Source: JANXQG01 sp964615095 (lineage in GTDB: Bacteria; Planctomycetota; Planctomycetia; Pirellulales; Thermoguttaceae). Taken from it: 64,000 bases of DNA. Numbering within the stretch: the first letter of the stretch is position 1; each line of letters opens with the position of its first letter. Shown piece by piece: positions 42,205 through 52,061 of the stretch. Below the pieces are notes generated by a model. That model saw only the letters and a list, made by a program, of their open reading frames with translations. It had not been told where the DNA came from and did not search any database. The position numbers and the translations under genes were made by a program. The stretch spans positions 39,316 through 103,315 of the forward strand of contig CAZTPX010000016.1 of NCBI GenBank assembly GCA_964615095.1, in the 5' to 3' direction.

Positions 42205-42623
42205 CGATGGAAAACCTTGCCGAAACCTTGCATTTTAAGAGACGGCAGGGGCGGGAGGCAACCCGTCTTGTTCAATGGAAAGCGATTAGACCAGAAAGTC
42301 GGGCGCAACAAGGTTGGCGGTACCAGTGAAACGCCCGCTGCCGCGGCCGCTTTGTCTTGCTGGCCCATATGAAAGTGGGTGGTCTGCGGGGTTATCGTCG
42401 TAATTGCCGGCCATACAGGCGGTACCTTCCTTAAACATTCTCCCTTCTTCCCATAATTAGCTATCGGAACAATTTATCCCAAATCCCCAGAACCACCTGT
42501 TTTGAAGCTATTCTAATGCAAATCGCTATAACTGTCCGATTCGTTACAACAGGAACAGTCCTTACTTCCCGAATTTCCGGTAGGACACGCAAACCACTCA
42601 CCATCAGTCCAAAGGGGGAAAAG
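42205..42623. other. Divergent intergenic region uvrA / BBP7
   Basis: About 420 bases, no gene supported. It must hold the uvrA promoter (minus) and the promoter and leader of the BBP7 gene (plus). A purine-rich ribosome site AAAGGGGGAAAAG ends it. No LexA-like box was recognised with confidence. Confidence 0.5.
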
Positions 42624-44015
42624 ATGAAGGTTACTAGGAGCAACTTGAAAGGAGTCGGCTTGCTCTTGCTGAGCTTGGCCGCAATGGGCGAAGGGCGGAA
42701 CTTTGCCGCAGACATCGCATCGCAGAACTTCCTGGCCATGGCCGACAGTCCGTCCGCATCGGCCGCCGGTTCGGCCACAGCAAGTCCGTTCAAGGATGAA
42801 TCGGCCAGCACGCTAGCGAAGTCCGTCACTGGCGAAACCACCACGGCAACCGCTTTGCCGCCGACAGGCACGGCGCCAGCCTATGACTGCTTCCTCGGCG
42901 CGCCGGGCAAGGTCTGGTTCCGCGGCGAGTATGTCCACTGGTGGACCAGCGGCGCCAACATGCCTGCGATGGTCGAAACGCTCACGAACAACGGAACTAT
43001 CGCGCAGCCCATTTTCGGCGATCGGACGGTCTACGACGGCAACCACGACGGCTACCGCATGAACTTCGGCATGTGGCTGGACTGCCAGCACTGCTGGGGC
43101 GTGGAGGCCGATTACATGGACCTCAGCGGCAAGCCCTGCGGCTACGTAAACAATTTTACTGATGGCTTCGTCAACGGCAATCCCTACTCGGTATTGCGGG
43201 TGCTCTCCAATCCTAATGAAGGCGGCCAAGTCATCGACTATATTGGCGACGCTGGGAATAAGATCGTCGGCAACATCTCGATCGATTCGAGCAACTATTT
43301 CCAGTCAGCGGGGATCACCGTCCGCCACGAGTTGCGGGCCATGGAATGGTCGACATGCAACCGGGACGTCAACTGGACGGATTCTTCCGCCCGCACGTTC
43401 CGCCTGGACGCCCTCGCCGGTTACCGTTTCGCGCGGCTGATCGACACGGTCAATGAAACGGACAACAGCTTCGATTACAACACCAATAGTGCCTTTTATG
43501 AGTACTCCTACAACACGGTCAACAACTACAAGACCGTCAACAACTTCAATGGAGCCGAACTCGGCCTGAACGCCGTATATACCTTTGGCCGTTGGTCGTT
43601 AGACGTGGTCGGCAAGGCCGCCATCGGCGTCAACAACCAGTATGCCAGCGTGTACAATCAGGTAACTGTGGATGTCAGCAATGCCATAGGCCCGACGCCG
43701 CCCCTGGTTGGCAATCCGAGCCCGCTGCAGGAGTTTTCGCGGAACCAGTTCTCGGCCATACCGGAACTCATGGTGACCGGCGGATATCAGGTGACGGACC
43801 ACTTCAAGGTTACTGTGGGCTACGATCTGCTCTACTGGTCGGCCGTCGTTCGCGCGCCGAACCAGATTGCAGTGGACCCCTCGAGCGGCGCGCTCTATGG
43901 GACCGCGACGGGTAATTTCTCGGGTAACCTGCCGCAACTGTTGTCTTCGGCCGTGTTCAATGAAACGCACTACTTTGCCGAGGGCTTGCGCCTAGGGGCC
44001 GAACTGCGGTTCTAA
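42624..44015 (+). CDS. BBP7-family outer-membrane beta-barrel protein
   Basis: 463 residues from ATG 42624 after AAAGGGGGAAAAG. A signal-like N-terminus (MKVTRSNLKGVGLLLLSLAA) and a Ser/Ala-rich linker precede the BBP7 core, which starts CFLGAPGKVWFRGEYVHWWT and includes CWGVEADYMDLSGKPCG, LDALAGYRFARLIDTVNE, GAELGLNAVYTFGRWSLDVV and GGYQVTDHFKVTVGYDLLYW, alternating amphipathic strands. BBP7 proteins are abundant in planctomycetes and are predicted barrels in the outer membrane; ligands are unknown. It is transcribed alone and faces a terminator shared with the convergent gene. Confidence 0.88.
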   Translation: MKVTRSNLKGVGLLLLSLAAMGEGRNFAADIASQNFLAMADSPSASAAGSATASPFKDESASTLAKSVTGETTTATALPPTGTAPAYDCFLGAPGKVWFRGEYVHWWTSGANMPAMVETLTNNGTIAQPIFGDRTVYDGNHDGYRMNFGMWLDCQHCWGVEADYMDLSGKPCGYVNNFTDGFVNGNPYSVLRVLSNPNEGGQVIDYIGDAGNKIVGNISIDSSNYFQSAGITVRHELRAMEWSTCNRDVNWTDSSARTFRLDALAGYRFARLIDTVNETDNSFDYNTNSAFYEYSYNTVNNYKTVNNFNGAELGLNAVYTFGRWSLDVVGKAAIGVNNQYASVYNQVTVDVSNAIGPTPPLVGNPSPLQEFSRNQFSAIPELMVTGGYQVTDHFKVTVGYDLLYWSAVVRAPNQIAVDPSSGALYGTATGNFSGNLPQLLSSAVFNETHYFAEGLRLGAELRF

Positions 44016-44041
44016 ACCGGCAAAGCAATTTCCAAAAGAAA

Positions 44042-44076
44042 AAAGGGCAGGGAACCAATGCGGTCCCCTGCCCTTT
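44042..44076. terminator. Terminator between convergent BBP7 and PEP-CTERM genes
   Basis: aaagggcagggaacc pairs with ggtcccctgcccttt (one mismatch) around a 5-nt loop. The minus-strand side continues into TTTTTTCTTTT, so it should work best for the PEP-CTERM gene while also stopping BBP7 transcription. Confidence 0.85.
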
Positions 44077-44116
44077 CGCTTTGGGAGGTCTGACTAACGT
44101 GCTTCGAACTATGAGG

Positions 44117-46807
44117 TTAATTCATGGATACCCTGACGTTCTGCTTGGCAAGCGCTTTGCGTGGGTTCTTTCGCCGGATTCGATAGACGAACACTCCGGC
44201 CAGTCCCGCCCCCAAGAGCGCGAGGGTCGACGGTTCGGGCACCACGGCGAACGTGTCGGCGTTGCCGTCGCCGGTGAGAATCGCCCAGGATTGGTCGACC
44301 TGGCCGACACCGTTTATCTGGACGCCCCAACTTCCGGCCAATGCCTGCAGGATCTGGTCGTGGGTCATGCCTTGACTACCCAAATTGCTATATTCGTTGG
44401 CTAGGAAAGTTTGCAGACTTTCAGAAACGCCTTGGAACTGCGAAGCCAAACTCCCCGAACTGGCGCTTGCAGCGTTCTTCCAGCTCGTGCCGAGCAACTG
44501 GCCGATGTAAGAACCGGCAACTGTTGCCGTTGCATTGTTGTCCAACTCGTTGTTAATGCTGTCGTCGAACGACATCTCCATGGCGTAGACCGTGCCGCTG
44601 GGGACTCCGGTGACTTGCACGACATCGCTGGTCAACCACTGGACTCCCGACGGGAGCGACTCGGCCGACGAAGTAAACGAGCCGTTTTCCGAGGCGTTTC
44701 GATTGCGCCATGCCATGCCCACCGTGGTACTGGTGGGAAGCGCCGTGCTGTCGAGGATTTGGCACTGGGTGCCAACCGTGCTGCCTTGAGCCGACACGGC
44801 AGAGGTTGCGCCCGTGGCATACAAGGTCGTGAAGTTTGTGGCGTTCGCATACGTGGTATTGACGCCGGAGGTTCCAGAACCCACAACTACCGATGCCAGG
44901 GGTGAAGACAATGTCGCAAGCGTTGCGCCTTTCGCAACGTTCGCCTCCAGGGGCGCTCCAAATGCCTGCGCAGTAGCCGTAACGCTGGGTTGACTGCCCG
45001 TGACTGCCCAGCCCACGTTGTTGGCGGTAAAGGTCAGGCTGACCGGATTATAAGGGGTGGTATCTCCCACCGATGCAGCCTCGGCCGTGCCCACGGCGAT
45101 CGTGCCGCTGCCGACATAATACGGCGGGTTGGTGGTGCCTGGAATGTTTCCACCAAGCCCCGTCAAGGCAATTTGTACGGGAACATTCGTGGTCCCGGCG
45201 CTATTGACCGTGGTCGAAGTCACGAGCACCTGCCCGGTCTGTGTGCCGTCCACCGGGGAAGTGGCGTTGAACGTGCCGGTACCACTGCTAGAGCCTACCC
45301 AAACGTTCGTATAATGACTCGAATCGCCGAAAGACGTCACCGAATAGGTCGCCGGCACGATGGCCCCCGTGAGAAATCCGCCGGGATTCGGCGAAGTGAA
45401 GTTCAGCGTGCCGCCGCTGGTGAGGGTCCGCTGCTGCAGGACCGTGGCCGTGTAGGGAATGTTCAAAGCCGTCGGCGCGGAAGCCGTGACCGAGCCGATC
45501 GTTTCGGGTGTGAAGAGTCCGGCGGTATTTCCCGCAATCGACACGGTGCCAGTGGTCGGACCCGAGGCCGTATTGGAAAACATGCCGCTGATGCTCGTCG
45601 CCGCGGCCGAATTGGTTGTCGTCGTGCCGTTATACAGGACCGACGCGGTGTTGGTGAAAGTATAGCTGCCGTTGCTGTCGGAGAGCGAAGTGACTGAAAC
45701 GGGATTCATGGTGAGGTTGGCGAAGCTGGTGTATGCGCCGGCCGACGTGATGGTCAAGTTCGCCGTGGCGGTGCCACCCTGCATGATCCGGCCGAAGTTG
45801 GCCGTGCTCACCGAATCGATCTGGCGACTGTAGACCGGATCGATCGCCAAGGAGGCAACGTTCGTTTTGGACGGGCCGGAACCGGCCTGGCCGGAAATCG
45901 CCACTTCTGCGGTTGCAGGGCCATTAGCCAAGCCGGCGCCGCTGATGGTTCCGGTGAAGGGCCCACTCTGGCCGGCAGCGAGGTTCGAACCCGACGTGGG
46001 AACGATGCTGACGCCGGAACTGGGGATAGACTGCGAAGGGACGAAAGTCCAGGTCAAGCTGCCCGAACTGGCCGTATTCAAAACGCTGCCCGTAAAGTCC
46101 AGGGTTCCGGCCCCCGACTGCCCGCTGGGCGTGGCGAGGAAGCGGTCGCTGCCCGGCACCGTCGCAGTGACGCTGAAACTAGCCGAGGGGCCCACGCCCC
46201 CGCGTCCCTTGATCACGTAACTGGTCGGCAGCCCCGCGGGTTGATAATCGTTGGCAAGGGCATAACCGAAGTTGTAGTCCACACCCGTACTCGCGCCGCT
46301 GGAGCTCGTGGCGAAGGTGATGTTGGCAATGGTGGTTGGGGAAAGTGCGGTACCGACCTGCGTGGATCCGCCGCTGCTGGTCTGAATCCATCCCACGTTG
46401 GCCGCAGTGGCCACGTCGAGGGAAGGCAGCGTGTCTTGGATTTGGTAGGTATCGCCGGCAACCAGATTTCCAAAGGTGTAGTAGCCGGCGCTGTTGGTGT
46501 ACGCCGTCAAGGTCTGCGTGCCGCCGGTGCCGCCGGTCTGGATCAAAGTCATCAGCACTGCCGGCAACCCTACGTCTCCGGGCAGCATCTGCCCCGTGTC
46601 GTCTAGATCGTCATAAACGTAGCCCGACAGCGAGTAGGTTGTGGCCGGCGGCGGCGACTTTGAAGGCCGCGAGCTCAGAACCAAAGTCACGGGCGGCATT
46701 CCCGATATACCAGGCGCACCATACACCGCAGGACAACTCAAGATGAAGAACAGAGACAAAAAAGCGACGAGAGGTCGCCACGCCACGCCACAATGATTGC
46801 GCACCAT
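44117..46807 (-). CDS. Large secreted PEP-CTERM protein
   Basis: 896 residues. Signal peptide (WRPLVAFLSLFFILSCPAVY), then an SdrD-B-like domain at about 55-140 (YSLSGYVYDDLDDTGQMLPG, TNSAGYYTFGNLVAG). A long Ser/Thr/Gly-rich region of repeated beta-sandwich modules follows (LNTASSGSLTWTFVPSQSI, TASVLYNGTTTTNSAAATS, VLQQRTLTSGGTLNFTSPN). The C-terminus carries VPEPSTLALLGAGLAG, a hydrophobic helix and a basic RIRRK tail, the PEP-CTERM sorting signal recognised by an exosortase. It is probably displayed on or released from the surface. No exosortase gene is in the window. Confidence 0.88.
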   Translation of the reverse strand: MVRNHCGVAWRPLVAFLSLFFILSCPAVYGAPGISGMPPVTLVLSSRPSKSPPPATTYSLSGYVYDDLDDTGQMLPGDVGLPAVLMTLIQTGGTGGTQTLTAYTNSAGYYTFGNLVAGDTYQIQDTLPSLDVATAANVGWIQTSSGGSTQVGTALSPTTIANITFATSSSGASTGVDYNFGYALANDYQPAGLPTSYVIKGRGGVGPSASFSVTATVPGSDRFLATPSGQSGAGTLDFTGSVLNTASSGSLTWTFVPSQSIPSSGVSIVPTSGSNLAAGQSGPFTGTISGAGLANGPATAEVAISGQAGSGPSKTNVASLAIDPVYSRQIDSVSTANFGRIMQGGTATANLTITSAGAYTSFANLTMNPVSVTSLSDSNGSYTFTNTASVLYNGTTTTNSAAATSISGMFSNTASGPTTGTVSIAGNTAGLFTPETIGSVTASAPTALNIPYTATVLQQRTLTSGGTLNFTSPNPGGFLTGAIVPATYSVTSFGDSSHYTNVWVGSSSGTGTFNATSPVDGTQTGQVLVTSTTVNSAGTTNVPVQIALTGLGGNIPGTTNPPYYVGSGTIAVGTAEAASVGDTTPYNPVSLTFTANNVGWAVTGSQPSVTATAQAFGAPLEANVAKGATLATLSSPLASVVVGSGTSGVNTTYANATNFTTLYATGATSAVSAQGSTVGTQCQILDSTALPTSTTVGMAWRNRNASENGSFTSSAESLPSGVQWLTSDVVQVTGVPSGTVYAMEMSFDDSINNELDNNATATVAGSYIGQLLGTSWKNAASASSGSLASQFQGVSESLQTFLANEYSNLGSQGMTHDQILQALAGSWGVQINGVGQVDQSWAILTGDGNADTFAVVPEPSTLALLGAGLAGVFVYRIRRKNPRKALAKQNVRVSMN

Positions 46808-47280
46808 AAGCCGAGATCCTTTACTTGTGCTTGCGAGACGAACGCTGCCTCAATTTAAATTGCTTCGCTCCGCAGCGCGTGCGTCGGAACCCGTAAGCAC
46901 TCCAGGCCCAACTGCGACTAAGACGCTGTTTCACACAATGGGTAAACGGTAGCACCGCACAGAATTCATCCCCGATGAACTCCATACAATACCTATCATA
47001 CTAAAAGTCGCCGCATTTGCAAGCATTTTGCAAGACCGCTCAAAAGATTTTTCCGGATTTTCCTAAAGTGCCGCTCGGCAGCCGCCGCCCCCGTGGCCGG
47101 CACGACCGACATAAGTGTCCTATTTGAAAGAGTTTACGAATCTGGAAATGGCGTTGTTTTCGCATAAAACTGGGCAAGACAGCGGACGCAGGCCGAACAA
47201 AAAAATTTGCTTTTTGTGCTGTGCCGCGCCGCGCGGGCGCGAAAAACTCATCCGGCTGCTGCCCCGCCGCCCGAAATTTT

Positions 47281-47306
47281 GCAGGGAACGCCCTCCGTGG
47301 CGTTCC
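47281..47306. repeat. Half copy of palindrome family A
   Basis: gcagggaacgccctccgtgg followed by cgttcc matches one arm of the palindrome at 7716-7741 almost exactly. The second arm is degenerate (gggaatgcc near 47315), so this is an eroded copy. Confidence 0.75.
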
Positions 47307-47470
47307 GCTGGCCCGGGAATGCCATCGACCCGCTGCGCGGATGCCCCGGCGTTCCCAACAGCGTCCCCAAACGGCCCGCCCCAGGAAAAAAACGATCCCG
47401 TTGTCACCCCGCCGCCCCGGTGCCATAATAGTTGGACTGTGCAAGCTTACTGCCCACGGCTACGACCGAC

Positions 47471-47530
47471 ACTAACCCGAAGCGCAAGCGAGGGCATTAA
47501 GTCGTTTCCTCGCTGGCGCTTCGGGTTAGT
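47471..47530. repeat. Palindromic repeat family B, copy 2
   Basis: actaacccgaagcgcaagcg at 47471 onward pairs with ctcgctggcgcttcgggtta ending 47530, with one mismatch over 22 bases and a 14-nt loop. It lies in the leader of the PknG locus. Confidence 0.9.
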
Positions 47531-47582
47531 ATGAATTGTGCCAACCTCAACCGTTTGCAGTATGGCGGGAATCGGGCCAACC

Positions 47583-48779
47583 ATGATGACGCTGGAACAG
47601 ATCGATTCCGAGTTGCGCGGGTGGGACGACAAGCTGCGAATTGCCAGCGACAACATGCTGGAGCTGAGCGATTCCGTGGGCTACCAGCGTTTGCTGGGCC
47701 AGGGGCACTGGCCGAAAGCCCAACTGGCGGCGGCCACGGCCCAGCGCGCACAGCCAGCCATCGACGGCCTGCACACGCTTTGGACGTATTATTCTCTGAT
47801 CCGCGACAGCATCGGCCGTGCCCGCAAGCTGCGCGAGTCGGTTTCTCTGCTCCTGCCTTCGCGCAGTCTGCTGGCGGACATTGAAAAAGTGCTGCACGGG
47901 CCGTCCATTCAACTCCCGGCGGTGGCCATGCCCCTGGAACAACGGGGCCTCCTGGGCCCTTCGGAAATCACTCAGTCGATTTCGCCCGAACGCCTGCTGG
48001 CGGTTATGAACCAGCTCTTTCAGCAGGGGCGCGACGTGGTAGTGGCCATCGGCGCGGCCTGGGACGAACTGCCGCAGCAGTGCAGCGATTTCGAGGCCGA
48101 GCTTTCCCGTCTAGCCGCCGAGGACGGCAGTTTTCCCAACGAAATCGCTGCCGTCCGGACACGATTAACGGCGCTCCGCGCGCAATGCGACAGCGACCCG
48201 CTGACGGCGGCCGATGGCGGCAAGGCTTTGGCTGCTGAAATTGCGGACATGCGCAATCGCGTGGAACAATCGGCCTCCCAGCGCCGCCGCCTGGCCGACG
48301 ACCTGCTCGCCGCGCGGCGGTTACTCGCCGAAGTGGGCGAGTCGCACCGGCAGGCGATTGAGGCGCTGGCTTCATGCCAATTGAAGGTTCGCTCGGACCG
48401 GGCAACCGCCCCGCCTTGCCCGGCCGACGATAAGCTGGTAACCGCCCTGGAAACATGGTTGGCAAAGCTCGATGCGGAAGTTGCCGCTGGGCGCTGGCGA
48501 CCGGTGTGCGTGGGCATCCAGCACTGGAATGCGACGGCGCGGCAGTATCTGGTCATCGATGGTGAGGCCCGCTCCGCCGCCGAGTCGCTATTGAACCAGC
48601 GGCGCGATCTGCGGGGGCTGCTCGGCGCGCTGAAGGCCAAGGCCAAGGCCAACGGCCGCGCGGAAGATCCGGCGCTGGCCCAGGTCGAGCGCGAAGCAAA
48701 CGAGTTGCTGGCCGCGCGTCCCACGCCGCTGGAATCGTTGCAACGCCTGGTGGCCGATTTTCAACAACGTTTACTTTAA
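47583..48779 (+). CDS. Helical coiled-coil protein, first gene of the PknG locus
   Basis: 398 residues from ATG 47583 (MMTLEQIDSELRGWDDKLRI). No signal peptide, membrane segment or known catalytic motif. The chain is strongly helical with heptad-like stretches (EIADMRNRVEQSASQRRRLA, LLAARRLLAEVGESHRQAIE) and ends LESLQRLVADFQQRLL. It ends 11 bases before the kinase start, so the two are surely co-transcribed. It may be a scaffold or substrate of the kinase. It does not resemble GlnH, the amino-acid-binding lipoprotein of mycobacterial pknG operons. Confidence 0.75.
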   Translation: MMTLEQIDSELRGWDDKLRIASDNMLELSDSVGYQRLLGQGHWPKAQLAAATAQRAQPAIDGLHTLWTYYSLIRDSIGRARKLRESVSLLLPSRSLLADIEKVLHGPSIQLPAVAMPLEQRGLLGPSEITQSISPERLLAVMNQLFQQGRDVVVAIGAAWDELPQQCSDFEAELSRLAAEDGSFPNEIAAVRTRLTALRAQCDSDPLTAADGGKALAAEIADMRNRVEQSASQRRRLADDLLAARRLLAEVGESHRQAIEALASCQLKVRSDRATAPPCPADDKLVTALETWLAKLDAEVAAGRWRPVCVGIQHWNATARQYLVIDGEARSAAESLLNQRRDLRGLLGALKAKAKANGRAEDPALAQVEREANELLAARPTPLESLQRLVADFQQRLL

Positions 48780-48790
48780 GGACGGAAAAG

Positions 48791-50998
48791 ATGGACGGAG
48801 CAAAATGCGCGCAGCCGGGCTGTGGCGGCACGATCGATTGCGGTTTCTGCAATCGTTGCGGCCTGGAACCGGCGGATGCCGGCGGCGCGGGGGTGGGCGG
48901 TTCGGCCTTGATCGGCGGCACGGGTTCCGCGGCCATCGGCAGCGCCCGATCGGCGTCGCTGGCGACCTCGTGGCGGCTGGGCGAAGGCTCCACGCGGCGG
49001 AGCACCGGCAGCGCGCGGTCCAGTTCGCGGAAACACCTGGGCCTGGGACTGGTCCAGGTGCCGGAATTGCCGGCCATCGATCCGGAAAAGGTGATCATGG
49101 CCAACCCGCAAGTGCCGCCCAACCGCCGCTTCTGCGGAAATCCCGATTGCCACGACGCCCAGGGCAACCCCACGCCGCTGACGCGCCGCGAGGCAGGCTT
49201 TTGTCCGGCCTGCGGGCAGCCCTATTCCTTCGTTCCCACGCTCAAGCCCGGCGATGTCGTCGCCGACCAGTACGAAGTCAAGGGCTGCCTGGCTTACGGC
49301 GGATTGGGCTGGGTCTACCTGGGCAAGGATACCACGCTCAATCGCTGGGTCGTGCTCAAAGGATTGCTGAACACGAACGACGAAGCGGCCGCGGCCGCCG
49401 CAGTGGCCGAACGCCAGTTCCTGGCGGCCGTGAAGCATGCCAACATCGTGGGCATCTACAATTTCGTCTCGCGCGGGACGGAAGGCTTCATTATCATGGA
49501 GTTCGTCAACGGTACGTCGGTCAAGACGCTGCGCAAGCAGCGCGGTCCGCTGCCGCCCGCCGAGGCTATCGCCTACATCCATCGCATCCTCGGCGCGTTC
49601 GCCTACTTGCACGCCGCCGGCATGGTCTATTGCGACATGAAGCCCGACAACTTCATGCTCGAGGGCGTGCCGCCGGATGTGAAACTGATCGACATGGGTG
49701 GCGTGCGCCGCCTGGACGATCCGGGCGGCGACATTTACGGCACCCGCGGCTACAGTGCCCCGGAGGCGGGCGAGGGTCCGACCGTGGCTTCGGACCTGTA
49801 CACGATCGGCCGCACGTTGGCCGTGCTGCTCATGGAATTCCGCTTTCAGAGCACGTATGAATTCGATCTGCCGCCTCCCGCGGAGCAGGAGGTGCTCGCC
49901 CGCCACGAGTCGCTGTACCGATTCCTGCTCAAAGCCACGCAGCGCGATCCGAATTTGCGTTTCCAGTCGGCCGACGAGATGGCCGAACAACTGGCCGGCG
50001 TGTTGCATGAAGTGGTGGCCGGCACTGGCTCGCCGAAACCGGCCGACAGCACGCATTTCTACGGCGACGCCCTGGCCATGCATGAGGAACTCGATCGCCC
50101 CAGCCACAAGCTGCTGCCCGATTTGAAGGTGCGGGCCGACGACCCCGGGGCAGCCTTTTTGCTCTCGATCGCCGTCGTGCCCAACCTGCAGCGGCGGGCG
50201 GCGATGCTGCACGAGCGGATCGAGCGGTTGCCCCACTCCCTGGAGTTGCAGCTCCGCTTCGCACACGCCCTGATCGAGCTGGACTCGTATGGCCAGGCCG
50301 CGGAGACGCTCGACGGGGCGGCAAAAGACGACCCCTTCGATTGGCGCGTGGCCTGGTACCGCGGTTATTCGGCCTTGGCGCAAGGCCAGGCGGCAGCCGC
50401 CTATACGGCCTTTGACCAGATTTACAATGAATTGCCCGGCGAGCCGGCCGTGAAACTGGCGGTCGCCATGGCAGCCGAGGCCGCGGGCGACGACGGTACG
50501 GCGGCTCGACTATACGACCTCGTTTCGACCACTGATCCCAGTTTTGTCACGGCCTCGTTCGGGCTGGCCCGCTGCCTGAAGCGTGCCGGCCAGCGGGCGG
50601 AAACGGTTGCCGCCTATCAGCGCGTGCCCGCCAATTCCAGTTTGTATGCCCGGGCGCAGATCGGTATGGCCCGCGCGCTGATCGATTTGCACACCGGTGT
50701 TCCCAGCTTGGACGAACTAACCCGGGCCTCGGTAGCGATCGACGCTATGACCGCCGAGGGTCGCGAGGTTGCCCAACTGCGGACCGAATTGTTGGAGAAT
50801 GCGCTGCGGCTGCTTTCCGGGCATGAGATTCAGCGCGATGCGGCGGTGCGGCTCTTGGGTCGGCCGCTGAACGAGACCTCGCTGCGGCGCGGCCTGGAGG
50901 AGGCCCTGCGCAGCCTGGCCCGCCTGGAACCGGACCGGCAGAAACAAATCGCCCTGGTCGATCGGGCCAACCAGGTGCGGCCCGTAACTTTGATTTAG
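48791..50998 (+). CDS. pknG: PknG-type serine/threonine protein kinase
   Basis: 735 residues. N-terminal Cys cluster (CAQPGCGGTIDCGFCNRC), then a rubredoxin-like module (FCGNPDC at 114-120, GFCPACGQPYSF at 137-148). The kinase domain starts LKPGDVVADQYEVKGCLAYG and has K190 in WVVLKGLL, catalytic D282 in YCDMKPDNFML (no HRD Arg) and D301 in LIDMGGV. TPR-like repeats cover about 460-660, and the end reads SLARLEPDRQKQIALVDRAN then QVRPVTLI. Domain order, these motifs and the C-terminus match mycobacterial PknG, a soluble kinase linking amino-acid status to metabolism through an FHA protein. The first knuckle is C-x4-C rather than C-x2-C. It is flanked by phosphatase, vWA and FHA genes. Confidence 0.92.
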   Translation: MDGAKCAQPGCGGTIDCGFCNRCGLEPADAGGAGVGGSALIGGTGSAAIGSARSASLATSWRLGEGSTRRSTGSARSSSRKHLGLGLVQVPELPAIDPEKVIMANPQVPPNRRFCGNPDCHDAQGNPTPLTRREAGFCPACGQPYSFVPTLKPGDVVADQYEVKGCLAYGGLGWVYLGKDTTLNRWVVLKGLLNTNDEAAAAAAVAERQFLAAVKHANIVGIYNFVSRGTEGFIIMEFVNGTSVKTLRKQRGPLPPAEAIAYIHRILGAFAYLHAAGMVYCDMKPDNFMLEGVPPDVKLIDMGGVRRLDDPGGDIYGTRGYSAPEAGEGPTVASDLYTIGRTLAVLLMEFRFQSTYEFDLPPPAEQEVLARHESLYRFLLKATQRDPNLRFQSADEMAEQLAGVLHEVVAGTGSPKPADSTHFYGDALAMHEELDRPSHKLLPDLKVRADDPGAAFLLSIAVVPNLQRRAAMLHERIERLPHSLELQLRFAHALIELDSYGQAAETLDGAAKDDPFDWRVAWYRGYSALAQGQAAAAYTAFDQIYNELPGEPAVKLAVAMAAEAAGDDGTAARLYDLVSTTDPSFVTASFGLARCLKRAGQRAETVAAYQRVPANSSLYARAQIGMARALIDLHTGVPSLDELTRASVAIDAMTAEGREVAQLRTELLENALRLLSGHEIQRDAAVRLLGRPLNETSLRRGLEEALRSLARLEPDRQKQIALVDRANQVRPVTLI

Positions 50999-51061
50999 AC
51001 GGAAATGGCTAGAACAGTTTTCGACTGAGCGTGCCACCTGCCTGAGAACTTGGTAAGGCTT

Positions 51062-52048
51062 ATGATCTGTCCATCGTGCGGTGTCGACCAAATTAACGAA
51101 GCCCGCTTCTGCGAGGATTGCGGCTCGTCGCTGTCCGCGCCGGCGTCCGGTGGCGGGGCCGCGAGCGCCGCCGCCGATCCCACGGCCTGCTCGCAGTGCG
51201 GCGCGGGGCCGGGCGCGATCGGAGCGGACGGATTTTGTACGACCTGCGGCCACGAGCGGGTCGACACCAGCCGCAATCGTGTCGAGATCGCGATCTCGCC
51301 CCAGCTTGCGGGCATCAGCGACATCGGCCTGAAGCACTTCCGCAACGAGGACGCGCTGGCCATTGTCGGCGGACCGGGCGGCGAGGCGCTGGTCGTCTGC
51401 GACGGCGTTTCCCGTTCGCAGAACCCCGACATGGCCTCCGCCGCCGGGGTTAATGCGGCCTTGGAAGCGCTCCGCGGCGCGATCGCCTGCCCGTCGGCGA
51501 ATCATACCCACGACCTGGTCACCGCCGCCTTGGATGCCGCGCGGAACGCGGTACACGCGGTTCCCGTCGTCCAGGGCGTGGACGCCGATCCGCCGGAATC
51601 GACGATCGTCGTCGCCTTGCGCCGCGGCCGGGGGGTGAGCCTGGGCTGGGTCGGCGACAGCCGTGCGTATTTTATTCTTCCCGACGACGCGCGGCAGTGC
51701 ACCGTCGATCACTCTTGGGTGAACGAGGTGGTCGCTTCCGGCAAAATATCGCTGGCCGAGGCCTTGCTTTCGCCGTTGGCGCATGCCTTGACGCGTTCGC
51801 TGGGCGGGCCGCCCAACAGTTCGGAGGAGCCGTCGCAACTGGACTTCGACTTGCCGCCTGGCCCGAGTTGCCTGGTGGTTTGTTCCGACGGGCTATGGAA
51901 CTATCTGCCGGATGCCGCCTCGCTGGCCGCGTTGGTACGCGCTCAGCCGGCGGAGGCCGACGCCCTGGCGCGTGCCCGAGCGCTGGTGGAATTTGCACGC
52001 GACCGTGGCGGACGCGATAATATCACTGCCGCCGTGTTGATGGTTTGA
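51062..52048 (+). CDS. PP2C-family protein phosphatase with double zinc ribbon
   Basis: 328 residues from ATG 51062. Two N-terminal zinc ribbons: C3, C6, C17, C20 (CPSCG, FCEDCG) and C43, C46, C59, C62 (CSQCG, FCTTCGHE). The PPM/PP2C domain from about 75 has GLKHFRNEDALA, VVCDGVSRSQNPDMAS with metal-binding D114, LGWVGDSRAYF, VVCSDGLWNYL and GGRDNITAAVL. It removes phosphate from Ser/Thr and is the natural opponent of the kinase 60 bases upstream. No membrane segment. The shared zinc-ribbon style in kinase, phosphatase and FHA protein suggests they meet in one complex. Confidence 0.93.
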   Translation: MICPSCGVDQINEARFCEDCGSSLSAPASGGGAASAAADPTACSQCGAGPGAIGADGFCTTCGHERVDTSRNRVEIAISPQLAGISDIGLKHFRNEDALAIVGGPGGEALVVCDGVSRSQNPDMASAAGVNAALEALRGAIACPSANHTHDLVTAALDAARNAVHAVPVVQGVDADPPESTIVVALRRGRGVSLGWVGDSRAYFILPDDARQCTVDHSWVNEVVASGKISLAEALLSPLAHALTRSLGGPPNSSEEPSQLDFDLPPGPSCLVVCSDGLWNYLPDAASLAALVRAQPAEADALARARALVEFARDRGGRDNITAAVLMV

Positions 52049-52061
52049 GGAAAGGAACATT

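Larger units (their letters stand above)
46808..47582. other. Intergenic region before the PknG locus
   Basis: About 775 bases with no supported gene. It holds the PEP-CTERM promoter at its left end. Open frames at 47040-47440 are translations of repeat sequence (GTPRRAFP type). It includes a partial family A palindrome (47281-47306) and a complete family B palindrome (47471-47530) about 50 bases before the first gene of the PknG locus. Confidence 0.55.

Noticed and set aside
47040..47444. 134-codon minus ORF before the PknG locus
   Set aside because: It translates a palindromic repeat (GTPRRAFP) and low-quality flanks; not a protein gene.
48776..50383. A 535-codon minus-strand open frame opposite the kinase
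   Set aside because: Shadow of pknG; no signal peptide or motif.
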